64,000 nucleotides of DNA, from NCBI RefSeq assembly GCF_900102085.1, contig NZ_FMVM01000011.1, positions 184,250-248,249 on the forward strand. The letters run 5' to 3'. Below the pieces are notes generated by a model, which made no database searches, was not told the DNA's origin, and worked only from the letters and a program-made list of their open reading frames with translations. Of the stretch, positions 54,518 to 62,887 are shown one piece after another (within the stretch, counting starts at the first letter, position 1; each line of letters begins with the position of its first letter). The DNA is from Paenibacillus polysaccharolyticus. Its GTDB lineage: Bacteria > Bacillota > Bacilli > Paenibacillales > Paenibacillaceae. Both the position numbers and the translations under genes were made by a program.

Positions 54518-54598
54518 ATGAAAATATTGATACGGATTTTGTTTGCGGCGTCGATTGTGTTTTTTGCCATCGGTGTGATCTATGTGTTAAATACGTAA
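54518..54598 (+). CDS. 26-residue single-helix membrane peptide
   Basis: Begins MKILIRILFAASIVFFAIGV, then IYVLNT and a TAA stop. It is a single hydrophobic helix with a basic N-terminus. AGGGGG overlaps the DUF350 stop and is 7 nt before this ATG, so it is translationally linked to the DUF350 gene. A second ATG lies 3 nt upstream. Small size limits certainty, but the ribosome site and composition favour a real product, perhaps a partner of the DUF350 protein. Confidence 0.6.
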   Translation: MKILIRILFAASIVFFAIGVIYVLNT

Positions 54599-54623
54599 TT
54601 ATATGAAAGAGAAAGGTTGATAC

Positions 54624-55193
54624 ATGATGGAAACAACGGTATGTCCTTGGTGTCAAACAGAGATTGTTTGGGATGAGGAACTGGGTCCGGAAGAAGAGTG
54701 TCCGTATTGTCATAATGAATTAAAGGGTTACCGTACACTGAACATTAACATTGGTGATGAAGAGAATGATGATAGCGAAGAAGAGTTCGACATGAAGGAC
54801 ATTTCAAACGATAAAGAGCAAATCTCGGACCTGACTTCGCTTTGGGGTGATGAAGTGGAACTGAAGTTGCCAGAACTCCGGACATTGAATAAATATGCAG
54901 ATGAGGGCAACGATCTGATTCAATATGAACAAGGTGTAGAAAAGCAACTGGATCAGCAAGAGGAAGTACCAGAGTGTCCGAATTGTCGGGAATTCATGAT
55001 TCTAGCTGGTACGCAGACAGCGAGTCAGGATACATTCACACCAGTGGCCAATGCTGCTTCTGGAAAAGGTGTTGTCTTGTCATCTCCATTTACGGTATTG
55101 ACTTACGTGTGCTCTGGTTGCTTCCAGGTTCAATACAGTTTGTCTGAGGATGACCGTCTGCGTTTGATTCAGAACCTGAGTGCACACGAATAG
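54624..55193 (+). CDS. double zinc-ribbon protein of unknown function
   Basis: A 189-residue soluble, acidic protein. Zinc ribbon 1 is CPWC..CPYC (residues 7-29). An acidic low-complexity linker follows (about 45-80). Zinc ribbon 2 is CPNC (about 118-121) paired with CSGC (about 163-166). I recognise no named family. It lies 25 bp after the small membrane peptide in the same direction and may belong to the same transcript. An AAAGGTTG sequence provides a weak ribosome site. Confidence 0.75.
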   Translation: MMETTVCPWCQTEIVWDEELGPEEECPYCHNELKGYRTLNINIGDEENDDSEEEFDMKDISNDKEQISDLTSLWGDEVELKLPELRTLNKYADEGNDLIQYEQGVEKQLDQQEEVPECPNCREFMILAGTQTASQDTFTPVANAASGKGVVLSSPFTVLTYVCSGCFQVQYSLSEDDRLRLIQNLSAHE

Positions 55194-55325
55194 ATCACAT
55201 TGGTTTGAAAACCAATTTTATACAACATCAAAGATTCATCATGTTTTCCTCCGGCTTGGGGTACGTTAAGCCTTAAGAGCCACCTGTTCAAGTTAAGTTG
55301 GATTCAGGTCATGGAGGAGGGGCAG

Positions 55326-56534
55326 ATGAAGATTACTTTGGGAAGACAATCCATTCTGCTTTTAGGCGTGAATGGATTGTTTGCGTTAGCCGGAGCCTTG
55401 TCCGGTACGTTTTTGAACGTGTTTCTATGGAAAAGCCGTCCAGATTACGCCATGCTCGGCTGGTTTACCATCAGTCAGCAACTGGCTATTGGCATCACGT
55501 TTTGGCTCGCGGGGAAGTGGGTCAAGGAACATAATAAAATGAGTGCATTGAGGCTTGGGACAGCATTATCTGGTATGTTCTATATGCTTGTTCTGTGGAC
55601 TGGCAAGAGTGCTGTGGATTGGATCTGGCCGTTAGGTTTGCTCCTAGGATGTGCATTGGGGCTATTCTGGATTGCCTTTAATGTCGTCTATTTCGAAGTG
55701 ACGGATCGGGAAAATAGGGACTTGTTTAATGGCTGGGTTGGTTTGTTAGGCTCCATGACAGGCATTGTTGGGCCGTGGTTTTCGGGCCTCATTATTTCAC
55801 GTATGGCAGATAATACAGGATATCGGCTTATATTCACCGTATCTCTTGTTATTTATATTATTGCAGTGATTTTCAGTTTTTTTCTGAAAAAACGAAAAGT
55901 TAGCGGGACATACTGCTGGTTAGAACCCATCCAGCAGTTGTCCACCCCAAAGAGTCCGTGGCGGCCGCTTTCCATGGGGCTGTTTGCCCAAGGCGTTCGG
56001 GAAGGGGTATTTGCCTTTTTGATTGCACTGCTGGTTTATCTGGCGACAAGCCAGGAGTACAAGCTTGGACAATTCTCTCTTATTACTTCAGCTGTTGCGC
56101 TCGCCAGTTACTGGGCAGCAGGAAAATGGTTTAAACCTCATTATCGATCTAAAGGGATGTTTACAGGTTCCGTGTTGTTACTTCTGGTGTTGTTACCACT
56201 ACTCTGGAAAGTGACATATGGGACACTGCTTTTTATGGGAATCGGAAGCGCTATAGCGATGCCGCTATATATTTTGCCGATGATCTCCGCAGGTTTCGAC
56301 ATGATGGGCACAAGCGGCGAAAATGTGGAGAAAAGGGTTGAACTTGTCGTATTGAGGGAACTCAGTCTGATGTGCGGGCGGCTTTTTGGCTTGACCGTAT
56401 TTATGATTACTGTGTTAAACTCGCCATCAACTAAAGTGTTAATCTGGCTCATTATCATCCTTGGGGTTTTTCCGCTCATTGGCTGGATGTTTATGAGGAA
56501 ACTTCTGATCAACACGACAGCTCGCGATTCATGA
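55326..56534 (+). CDS. MFS transporter
   Basis: A 402-residue major facilitator protein with eleven to twelve helices. It begins MKITLGRQSILLLGVNGLFA. The loop between helices 2 and 3 reads WLAGKWVKEHNKMSALRLG, a divergent form of MFS motif A. A short polar stretch near 195-225 separates the two halves. GGAGGAGGGG precedes the ATG at 55326 with correct spacing, whereas the earlier in-frame ATG contains that site. Substrate not predictable. A terminator follows. Confidence 0.85.
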   Translation: MKITLGRQSILLLGVNGLFALAGALSGTFLNVFLWKSRPDYAMLGWFTISQQLAIGITFWLAGKWVKEHNKMSALRLGTALSGMFYMLVLWTGKSAVDWIWPLGLLLGCALGLFWIAFNVVYFEVTDRENRDLFNGWVGLLGSMTGIVGPWFSGLIISRMADNTGYRLIFTVSLVIYIIAVIFSFFLKKRKVSGTYCWLEPIQQLSTPKSPWRPLSMGLFAQGVREGVFAFLIALLVYLATSQEYKLGQFSLITSAVALASYWAAGKWFKPHYRSKGMFTGSVLLLLVLLPLLWKVTYGTLLFMGIGSAIAMPLYILPMISAGFDMMGTSGENVEKRVELVVLRELSLMCGRLFGLTVFMITVLNSPSTKVLIWLIIILGVFPLIGWMFMRKLLINTTARDS

Positions 56535-56550
56535 AAGTTTATAACTGAAA

Positions 56551-56599
56551 AAAAGGGTGCAGCGAGGGAATGGAAGTTATCCCTTAGCCGTACCCTTTT
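56551..56599. terminator. bidirectional terminator between MFS and DAO genes
   Basis: AAAAGGGT / ACCCTTTT outer stem with inner GGGA/TCCC pairing and A/T runs on both sides. Confidence 0.8.
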
Positions 56600-56648
56600 G
56601 TTGTTTTTCATACGACGAAACCGTATGTCATCCAATGTGTTTTTGCGT

Positions 56649-57869
56649 TTAGGCTGGAGATGGTTTGCTCGTTCTTGTTAGGGAGAAAAGCTTCATATCT
56701 TCATTCTGAACGCCGCTAATGGCATCTGCGATCAGTGAGGCCGCAATCATGCTGTACACCGTTCCGTTCCCACCGTACCCTTCGACAAAGTATGAATGTG
56801 GGTAATCCGGATGCGTACCAATGAGGGGAAGGCCATCATGTGTATTACCAAATACAGCGCCCCAAGCATAATCCACCTCTAGCTGATCAAGCGGGAAATA
56901 TGTTTTGAGCTCATCTAACAGAACATCGCCTTGATTTTTGGAACGGAGCTCGCGCTGATCCTTGTCCGGTGTTTCTTCATCAAGTCCACCCACGATAATG
57001 CGGTTGTCTGGCGTGGTACGCATATATAGATAAGGGCGAGCCGTTTCCCAGATCATAGCTTGCTCATGCCAAGAGCTCAGATCAGACAGAGGTTTGGTTG
57101 TTATAGCATACGTTGCTTTCAAATACGCTCCCCGGTCTTTTTTGATCTCTTGCGTTTCATAACCGGCTGCATAAACGATCTGCTTAGCTCGAATTTTGCC
57201 ATGGGGAGTATAACACAAGACCCCTTCATCGTCATATTCACAGTGAATCATTTCTGTTTGTTCGTAGATACGTGCCCCATGTTGAACGGCCGACTCAAAC
57301 AGCCCTTGCACAAACCGATACGGATTTACTTCCGCATCTCCTCTGGTGTATAAGGCGGCTGGTTTCACAAAAGGAAAATGGCTTTTGATTTGGTCTGCGT
57401 TCCATAGCTCTGCTTCGAATCCATGCTTTTGTAAGGTCTGATATTCTTCCTCTAGCAAAGAAACATCTTCTTCGCTGCTGGCAAAACAAAAGCTGTTTCG
57501 CGGAATAAACCACGGATCGGTCTTCAGACTCCCAGCAATTTCGGAAAGCTGCTGCATGGCTTCACGGCACAGCTGATAAAAGCGTACCCCTTTTGCTTCT
57601 CCAAATGTGTTGATGCACGATGTCAACGTTTTGTCATTGGTATATTGTAGCAGTCCGGTGTTGGCTGAACTGCTTCCATGTGCTATTTTTCGCTTGTCAA
57701 TGACAACCGTATCGAATCTACGCTCTGCAAGCAGCCTTGAAGTCAGTGCACCCCCCATACCGCCACCAATAATCAAGCAGTCACAAGAGATGTCGCCATT
57801 TAAAGAGGGATAATCCACATCCGATTTATAAGTTGAAGGCCAGTAAGGTGTGCCATATACAAGATCCAA
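56649..57869 (-). CDS. FAD-dependent oxidoreductase (DAO family)
   Basis: A 406-residue flavoenzyme. The FAD-binding Rossmann motif is CDCLIIGGGMGGALTSRLLAE near residues 30-50, followed by VVIDKRKIAHGSSSANTGLL. The C-terminus has GYGGNGTVYSMIAA, the second FAD contact of the DAO/glycine-oxidase family. I chose TTG at 57869 because AAGGAG lies 9 nt upstream and the longer frame adds residues without a ribosome site. Relatives oxidise amino acids or amines; the substrate is unknown. Confidence 0.82.
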   Translation of the reverse strand: MDLVYGTPYWPSTYKSDVDYPSLNGDISCDCLIIGGGMGGALTSRLLAERRFDTVVIDKRKIAHGSSSANTGLLQYTNDKTLTSCINTFGEAKGVRFYQLCREAMQQLSEIAGSLKTDPWFIPRNSFCFASSEEDVSLLEEEYQTLQKHGFEAELWNADQIKSHFPFVKPAALYTRGDAEVNPYRFVQGLFESAVQHGARIYEQTEMIHCEYDDEGVLCYTPHGKIRAKQIVYAAGYETQEIKKDRGAYLKATYAITTKPLSDLSSWHEQAMIWETARPYLYMRTTPDNRIIVGGLDEETPDKDQRELRSKNQGDVLLDELKTYFPLDQLEVDYAWGAVFGNTHDGLPLIGTHPDYPHSYFVEGYGGNGTVYSMIAASLIADAISGVQNEDMKLFSLTRTSKPSPA

Positions 57870-57964
57870 TTGAACCAGCTCCTTTGTCTTCACATTGGTA
57901 TAGTTTTGTATTTCAAGGTAACAATAAACTCGCATAAACTATAGATCTAGGAGGTACGACGTAC

Positions 57965-58198
57965 ATGCAACATTCACAAATGCAAGCCCTGAGTCCAAAA
58001 GAATTGAACTATATTGCCGATTCCATCTCCAACGAGGAGATGCTGATCAAGCAATGTGCAGCTACAGCTTCCATATCCACACATCCGGCTATTCAACAGG
58101 CATTGAATCAATATGTTCGCTCTCATGAGCAACATATGAACACATTGATTCAAACATTGCATCAGCATCAATCTCTTGCACCTTCCCAATCACAATAA
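57965..58198 (+). CDS. small coat-type protein (CotF-related)
   Basis: A 77-residue helical protein rich in Gln, His and Ser, with the pattern LNYIADSISNEEMLIKQC like the start of CotF-type ferritin-like bundles. Strong AGGAGGT ribosome site. The adjacent gene encodes a second helical Gln-rich protein, so they are probably cotranscribed and spore-associated. The coat role rests on family resemblance. Confidence 0.7.
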   Translation: MQHSQMQALSPKELNYIADSISNEEMLIKQCAATASISTHPAIQQALNQYVRSHEQHMNTLIQTLHQHQSLAPSQSQ

Positions 58199-58253
58199 TT
58201 AACATCAACAAGCAACCCACAGCAATAAATCAGCACATAGGAGGAAAACACAC

Positions 58254-58637
58254 ATGTATAATCAAACCGGAACTTTTATGCAAGAACAGGATTTGTTAAA
58301 AACCATTCTTGCAGACCTGAGACGAACTTCGCGCGAATACACAACGGCTACAACAGAATCTTCCTGTCCGATGGTTCGCACTATGTTCAATGATTTGACG
58401 AATGATACACTTCGCCTGCAAGGAGAACTGTTTAACCTGATGCAGCAGAACAACATGTACTCCGCTTCTGCTAAAGCACCGCGTCAGGACTTGGACAAGC
58501 AGATTCAGTCTGCACACCAGGCACAGCAGAAGTGTCAGCAATTCGTGCAAGAAAAAACTGTACAAACTAGCTCTTATGGTCAAGTGCCAAATGTATCTCC
58601 GCGTCAACCGAATTACGGCAACCCTTATTACATGTAA
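58254..58637 (+). CDS. spore coat protein, CotF family
   Basis: A 127-residue protein with a CotF-like helical core (MQEQDLLKTILADLRRTSRE, then SCPMVRTMFNDLTNDTLRLQ). The tail is Gln/Tyr/Pro-rich and ends NPYYM. It starts with ATG behind ATAGGAGGAA, 55 bp after the smaller coat-type gene. A coat location and role in spore-surface assembly are inferred from family and composition. Confidence 0.85.
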   Translation: MYNQTGTFMQEQDLLKTILADLRRTSREYTTATTESSCPMVRTMFNDLTNDTLRLQGELFNLMQQNNMYSASAKAPRQDLDKQIQSAHQAQQKCQQFVQEKTVQTSSYGQVPNVSPRQPNYGNPYYM

Positions 58638-58680
58638 CCTGTAGATAAGGGTTTTGAAGCATATGCTTAAAGACCATACC

Positions 58681-58715
58681 ACCGCTTGCCTGAATTGAAG
58701 GCAGGCGGTCTTTTG
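58681..58715 (+). terminator. intrinsic terminator of the coat gene pair
   Basis: ACCGCTTGCCT / AGGCAGGCGGT stem (one G-T wobble) with a 7-nt loop and CTTTTG tail. Confidence 0.85.
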
Positions 58716-58793
58716 TCTATGCACCAACGTTGAATTCATGTAATATAAGTATTAATTCATTTTAGGAACCTGGATGACGCTGGAGGGAAAACG

Positions 58794-59294
58794 ATGAAAG
58801 AGTTGAACGATCTGCAACTTAAAGTTCTGGATCTGTTGAAGGAAGACGCGAGAAGGACTCCCGCACTGCTGTCAACGCTGCTGGGGGAGTCGGAAGATAA
58901 AATCAAAGCTGTTGTAGCGCAGCTTGAACAAGAACACGTCATCGTAAAATATGCAACGGTAGTGAACTGGAGCAAAATTGATGATGAGAAAGTGACGGCC
59001 CTGATTGAAGTTCAGATTACACCTGAGCGTGGGCGTGGCTTTGAAGGGATTGCCGAACGAATCTATCTTTATCCGCAAGTAAAGTCGGTTTACCTCATGT
59101 CAGGAGCATACGATCTGCTTGTTGAAGTAGAGGGTGGTAATCTGCGTGAAGTGGCTAACTTTGTATCGGAGAAGCTGTCTCCGATTGATTCAGTACTGTC
59201 AACCAAGACGAATTTTATTCTTAAAAAATATAAGCAGGACGGGATTATTTTTGAAGACCATCAGGAAGACAACCGTCTCATGATCTCGCCGTAA
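58794..59294 (+). CDS. alaR: Lrp/AsnC-family regulator, AlaR-like
   Basis: A 166-residue transcription factor. The N-terminal helix-turn-helix (LNDLQLKVLDLLKEDARRTP, then LLSTLLGESEDKIKAVVAQLE) is followed by the ligand-binding RAM domain (about 65-150). It lies 13 bp upstream of an alanine-type aminotransferase gene, as alaR (yugG) does upstream of alaT (yugH) in B. subtilis. It would activate or tune that operon in response to alanine. ATG with GGAGGGAAA upstream. Confidence 0.85.
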   Translation: MKELNDLQLKVLDLLKEDARRTPALLSTLLGESEDKIKAVVAQLEQEHVIVKYATVVNWSKIDDEKVTALIEVQITPERGRGFEGIAERIYLYPQVKSVYLMSGAYDLLVEVEGGNLREVANFVSEKLSPIDSVLSTKTNFILKKYKQDGIIFEDHQEDNRLMISP

Positions 59295-59307
59295 AGGAAG
59301 ATGTGTC

Positions 59308-60516
59308 ATGATAGTGAATGAACAGACAACCGGGAATAACAAAACAATGTCCTCATATTTGGCTCCGCTCGTGAAACAGATCCCGCCATCCGGCATCCGC
59401 AAGTTTTTTGATCTGGTGGGCGACAATAAAGATATCATCACGCTTGGTGTAGGCGAGCCGGATTTCGTAACACCGTGGCACATGCGTGAAGCTTGTGTAT
59501 ACTCTCTCGAGAGAGGCATGACCAGTTATACATCGAATGCAGGTATGCCGAAGTTGCGTGAGGCAATCAGCAGTTATCTGGATACGCAGTTTGATACCAA
59601 GTATGATCCGAAAGATGAGATTATTGTCACCGTAGGTGGAAGTGAAGCAATTGACCTTGCTTTGCGTGCATTGATCGTGCCCGGAGACGAAATTCTGATC
59701 CCAGAGCCATCTTATGTCGCATACTCTCCTATTGCTTCCATCGGTGGAGGTATCCCTGTCGGGGTAGAGACATATGCAAAGGATCAGTTCAAGGTAACGG
59801 CTGAAGCGCTGGAAGCTAGCATTACACCGAAATCGAAGGTTGTTATTTTATGTTATCCAAGCAACCCAACAGGGGCGATCATGACCTACGAAGACTGGCT
59901 GCCGATTGCAGAGGTCATCAAAAAACATGATTTGATCGTCATTGCTGACGAAATATATGCTGAGTTGACTTATAATCAGAAACATGTCAGCTTCGCTTCA
60001 ATTCCCGATATGAAAGATCGCACGATTTTGGTGAGCGGTTTCTCCAAGGCGTTTGCGATGACGGGATGGCGAATTGGATATATGTGTGGACATCCTGAAC
60101 TCATTGCAGCCATGCTCAAAATCCATCAGTACACGGTAATGTGTGCGCCGGCAATGGGTCAGGTAGCAGCTCTCGAAGCATTGACAAATGGACTGGGTGA
60201 AAAAGACCGAATGGTCGAATCCTATAACCAGCGCAGACGTTTGATTGTACAGGGGTTCCGTGATATTGGACTGGATTGTCATGAACCTCAGGGAGCGTTT
60301 TATGCTTTTCCGAGTATTCAGAAGACAGGCCTCAGCTCCGATCTGTTTGCTGAACGATTGTTAACGGAGAACAAGGTGGCTGCGGTGCCAGGTAACGTGT
60401 TTGGGCCGCAAGGAGAAGGATTTTTACGTTGCTCTTATGCGACCTCAGTATCCCAGTTAAACGAAGCTTTGGAACGTATCGGAAATTTTGTTTACAAAGT
60501 TCAAAAAGAGGGTTAA
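59308..60516 (+). CDS. alaT: class I/II PLP aminotransferase, AlaT-like
   Basis: A 402-residue pyridoxal-phosphate enzyme. The PLP Lys is in VSGFSKAFAMTGWRIGYM near residue 250. The Asn/Asp/Tyr cofactor contacts lie in CYPSNPTGAIMTYEDW and VIADEIYAEL. Glycine-rich TVGGSEAIDLALRA binds the phosphate. By synteny with the regulator it is likely the alanine transaminase AlaT, but the fold is shared by aspartate and aromatic aminotransferases. AAGGAAG ribosome site 7 nt before the ATG. Confidence 0.88.
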   Translation: MIVNEQTTGNNKTMSSYLAPLVKQIPPSGIRKFFDLVGDNKDIITLGVGEPDFVTPWHMREACVYSLERGMTSYTSNAGMPKLREAISSYLDTQFDTKYDPKDEIIVTVGGSEAIDLALRALIVPGDEILIPEPSYVAYSPIASIGGGIPVGVETYAKDQFKVTAEALEASITPKSKVVILCYPSNPTGAIMTYEDWLPIAEVIKKHDLIVIADEIYAELTYNQKHVSFASIPDMKDRTILVSGFSKAFAMTGWRIGYMCGHPELIAAMLKIHQYTVMCAPAMGQVAALEALTNGLGEKDRMVESYNQRRRLIVQGFRDIGLDCHEPQGAFYAFPSIQKTGLSSDLFAERLLTENKVAAVPGNVFGPQGEGFLRCSYATSVSQLNEALERIGNFVYKVQKEG

Positions 60517-60658
60517 TACAAAGAAGAGCTACAGTATAAATAAGGCATTTGGTACTTTTCCAAAAAAATACTTTCTTTTACAAAATATTATGATATAATT
60601 TCAATTTGAAATAGGATTTCATATATTTGGAAAATTATTTTCTGAGGAGGGGTTAGCT

Positions 60659-60925
60659 TTGTTTTGTGTTGAATATGATTTACCGACAAATCGTGGACAC
60701 GTTCTGGCAGAAAGCGATCATGGCGACCGATGGTCGGTGAACCCTGATGACGCATCCTTGCATAACATTTCCTTGGAAGATGAGATCCGCATGCTTCGCA
60801 GCAAGATGGAACAGATTTTTCTGGAAGAGAAATCATTTACATCCGACATTGTGATTGAAATCAGCAGTTTGCTGGACTTGAAAATTAACGAATACATGAA
60901 GGCTAATCCGGTCAAACCGAAGTAA
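60659..60925 (+). CDS. Spo0E-like aspartyl-phosphate phosphatase
   Basis: An 88-residue protein with a TTG start behind GAGGAGGGG. The C-terminal half is a two-helix hairpin with the Spo0E signature SSLLDLKINEYMK. Members dephosphorylate Spo0A-P and so delay sporulation. It is longer than most at the N-terminus, which has an unusual extension including NRGHVLAESDHGDRW. An extended -10 (TGATATAAT near 60590) precedes it. The role is inferred from family. Confidence 0.82.
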   Translation: MFCVEYDLPTNRGHVLAESDHGDRWSVNPDDASLHNISLEDEIRMLRSKMEQIFLEEKSFTSDIVIEISSLLDLKINEYMKANPVKPK

Positions 60926-61108
60926 ATATCGGGTTGATGGATATATGCTACGAACATGTAGAATGATATAATTTGTAACACGGCAGAGAGGAGGTCCGAA
61001 AGGATCTCCTTTTTGTTATGTACTTTAATGTAATGTCGAATACGGGTTATTTTTTTGCGTGGAACAATTGTGATATATTGGAGTTAGGAGACTAAAGGGG
61101 GAACTGGA

Positions 61109-61660
61109 ATGAGGAGATTTTGGGGACTGACCGCAATAATTTCATTAATCTTTATATTAGCCGGATGTGGCGGTAAAGATGGTTTTACGGTGTTTATTAT
61201 TGATAACCAGGGTAATCCATCGGGTATTTCGGAACAGTTACAAACAAATCTGCAGCAAAAGCTTGGTGAAGAACCAAAAGTAGAAATCATTACAAGTGCG
61301 ATGTATGATGTTCAAAAAATATTGGTTGAATATGCCGCTGGCAGCCATGATATCTTTATTTTGCCTGAAAATGATATGAAACAGTATGGTCAGAACGGCT
61401 CGAATGTCCCGCTAGATGATACATTTGATCCCAAAAAATATGAACGTGGTGTATTTGAGGGATCTGTATTGGTTGAAAAAGGGAAGGGCGACGATGGATC
61501 TGATATGAAAAAAGAAACCCACTTGTACGGTATTCCGCTGGAGAATATGCAGATGTTCAAGGATGTAAACTATGCCCCAAGCAATCTGTTCGCTACCATT
61601 CCATTGTCAGCGGCTAACATTGAAGAGTCGAAAAAAGTGCTCAAAGCGCTGACAGAATAA
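61109..61660 (+). CDS. lipoprotein of unknown function
   Basis: A 183-residue exported lipoprotein. The signal peptide MRRFWGLTAIISLIFILAG precedes the lipobox Cys (LAGC). The mature part is soluble alpha/beta, with FTVFIIDNQGN and DIFILPENDMKQYGQ. No family is recognised. ATG behind AAAGGGGGAA. It is 37 bp upstream of the cobU-like gene, so it may be cotranscribed with the cobalamin-salvage genes; whether it binds a corrinoid is open. Confidence 0.75.
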   Translation: MRRFWGLTAIISLIFILAGCGGKDGFTVFIIDNQGNPSGISEQLQTNLQQKLGEEPKVEIITSAMYDVQKILVEYAAGSHDIFILPENDMKQYGQNGSNVPLDDTFDPKKYERGVFEGSVLVEKGKGDDGSDMKKETHLYGIPLENMQMFKDVNYAPSNLFATIPLSAANIEESKKVLKALTE

Positions 61661-61696
61661 CATCTATCTAGAACAGGTATGGGAGGAGGGAACGGA

Positions 61697-62239
61697 TTGC
61701 TGATTACGGTCACAGGCGGTATGGGCAGCGGAAAAACGCGCTTTGCGCTGAAATATGCGGCTCAAATGAGCCGGGAAGGTGTATATTTGTCCACTGGTGA
61801 TCATGATTCCGTAATTCCCGAATTGCCATCCGCTCATTATCGTGCCATTCAGGTGGGGAACGGCCCGAAGCTTGCTGAAGTGGTGAACCAGATTAATCGG
61901 GAATCCAATCTTTTTCTGGCGGATCAACGCATGTTGATTGTGGATAGCCTGACGTCCTGGATGGCAGCCAGTTTCAGGGAAGCAACCGATCTGGATCTGC
62001 AACGTGTGGAAACACAACAGTTACTAGATGCACTGCTATCCTATCAGGGAAAAATACTTATCATTACAAATGAGATGCATGGTAGCTTACATCCGTCAGA
62101 AGAGGAACGTATTTTTGCGGCGAGAATGGCTTCGGTGAACCGGATTCTGCAGTCTAATGCAAAACAGATGTTTATGCTGGTGTCTGGACTTGCGATTGAT
62201 CTGAAAGCTCTGCATTTGCGTTATGAAGATGAAGGATAG
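61697..62239 (+). CDS. cobU: CobU-like bifunctional adenosylcobinamide kinase/guanylyltransferase
   Basis: A 180-residue P-loop enzyme of cobalamin nucleotide-loop assembly. The P-loop is TGGMGSGKTRFA near residue 6, divergent from the common GGARSGKS. The C-terminus (ITNEMHGSLHPSEEERIFAARMASVNRILQ and VSGLAIDLKAL) parallels the CobU end. The start is TTG at 61697, with GGGAGGAGGG 6 nt upstream. Adjacency to a PduO-type adenosyltransferase supports a corrinoid-salvage role. Divergence leaves some doubt about full bifunctionality. Confidence 0.78.
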   Translation: MLITVTGGMGSGKTRFALKYAAQMSREGVYLSTGDHDSVIPELPSAHYRAIQVGNGPKLAEVVNQINRESNLFLADQRMLIVDSLTSWMAASFREATDLDLQRVETQQLLDALLSYQGKILIITNEMHGSLHPSEEERIFAARMASVNRILQSNAKQMFMLVSGLAIDLKALHLRYEDEG

Positions 62240-62311
62240 ACGAGCTTTCGGTAATCGGGTAAGATATTTCAGCGTTTGATAAATGATTGATGCACAATTG
62301 GAGGGATTATG

Positions 62312-62887
62312 ATGGGGATATATACACGAACCGGTGATGAAGGCCAGACTTCAGTCATTGGAGGCCGAGTTATCAAAGATGATGATCGGGTAGAGGCTTA
62401 TGGCACGATTGATGAATTAAATTGCTTTGTGGGTCAAGCAATCAGTTTGATTGACTCTGCTAACGGAGAATTTGAGGATTTGCGCGAACATTTGCTTGAA
62501 GTGCAACAGGAGCTCTTTGACTGTGGATCAGATCTGGCTTTTGTGCGAATAAGTGAGACAAAGTACAAAGTACGGGATGAGATGGTCACACGTCTGGAGC
62601 AGTGGATCGATCAATATGATGCTGAAAATCCTAAAGTGGAACGTTTTATTATCCCTGGCGGAAGTCAACTCTCATCTGCTCTACATGTGTGCCGCACAGT
62701 GTGCCGCCGGGCAGAGCGCCGTACCGTTACGCTGGGACAGCATACGGATATTAATCCGTCGGTGCGTCGGTATCTGAACCGTCTTTCGGATTACTTCTTT
62801 GTTGTTGCACGGACAGCCAATGCAAGACAACAAGTTGCGGATATTGAATATGTGCGGAGCAAAAAAGTATTCCGCCGCAAAGAATGA
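62312..62887 (+). CDS. PduO-type ATP:cob(I)alamin adenosyltransferase
   Basis: A 191-residue enzyme attaching adenosine to cob(I)alamin to make coenzyme B12. It starts MGIYTRTGDEGQTSVIGG, the ATP-binding N-terminal signature. The substrate-binding segment FIIPGGSQLSSALHVCRTVCRRAERR follows, and LNRLSDYFFVVAR closes the fold. Two ATGs are in tandem; the second is better spaced from GAGGG. It overlaps the next gene by 4 nt. Likely cotranscribed with cobU. Confidence 0.93.
   Translation: MGIYTRTGDEGQTSVIGGRVIKDDDRVEAYGTIDELNCFVGQAISLIDSANGEFEDLREHLLEVQQELFDCGSDLAFVRISETKYKVRDEMVTRLEQWIDQYDAENPKVERFIIPGGSQLSSALHVCRTVCRRAERRTVTLGQHTDINPSVRRYLNRLSDYFFVVARTANARQQVADIEYVRSKKVFRRKE

Noticed and set aside
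57869..57935. Longer start for the DAO oxidoreductase
   Set aside because: The added 22 residues have no ribosome site and do not fit the family; a TTG with AAGGAG upstream is better.
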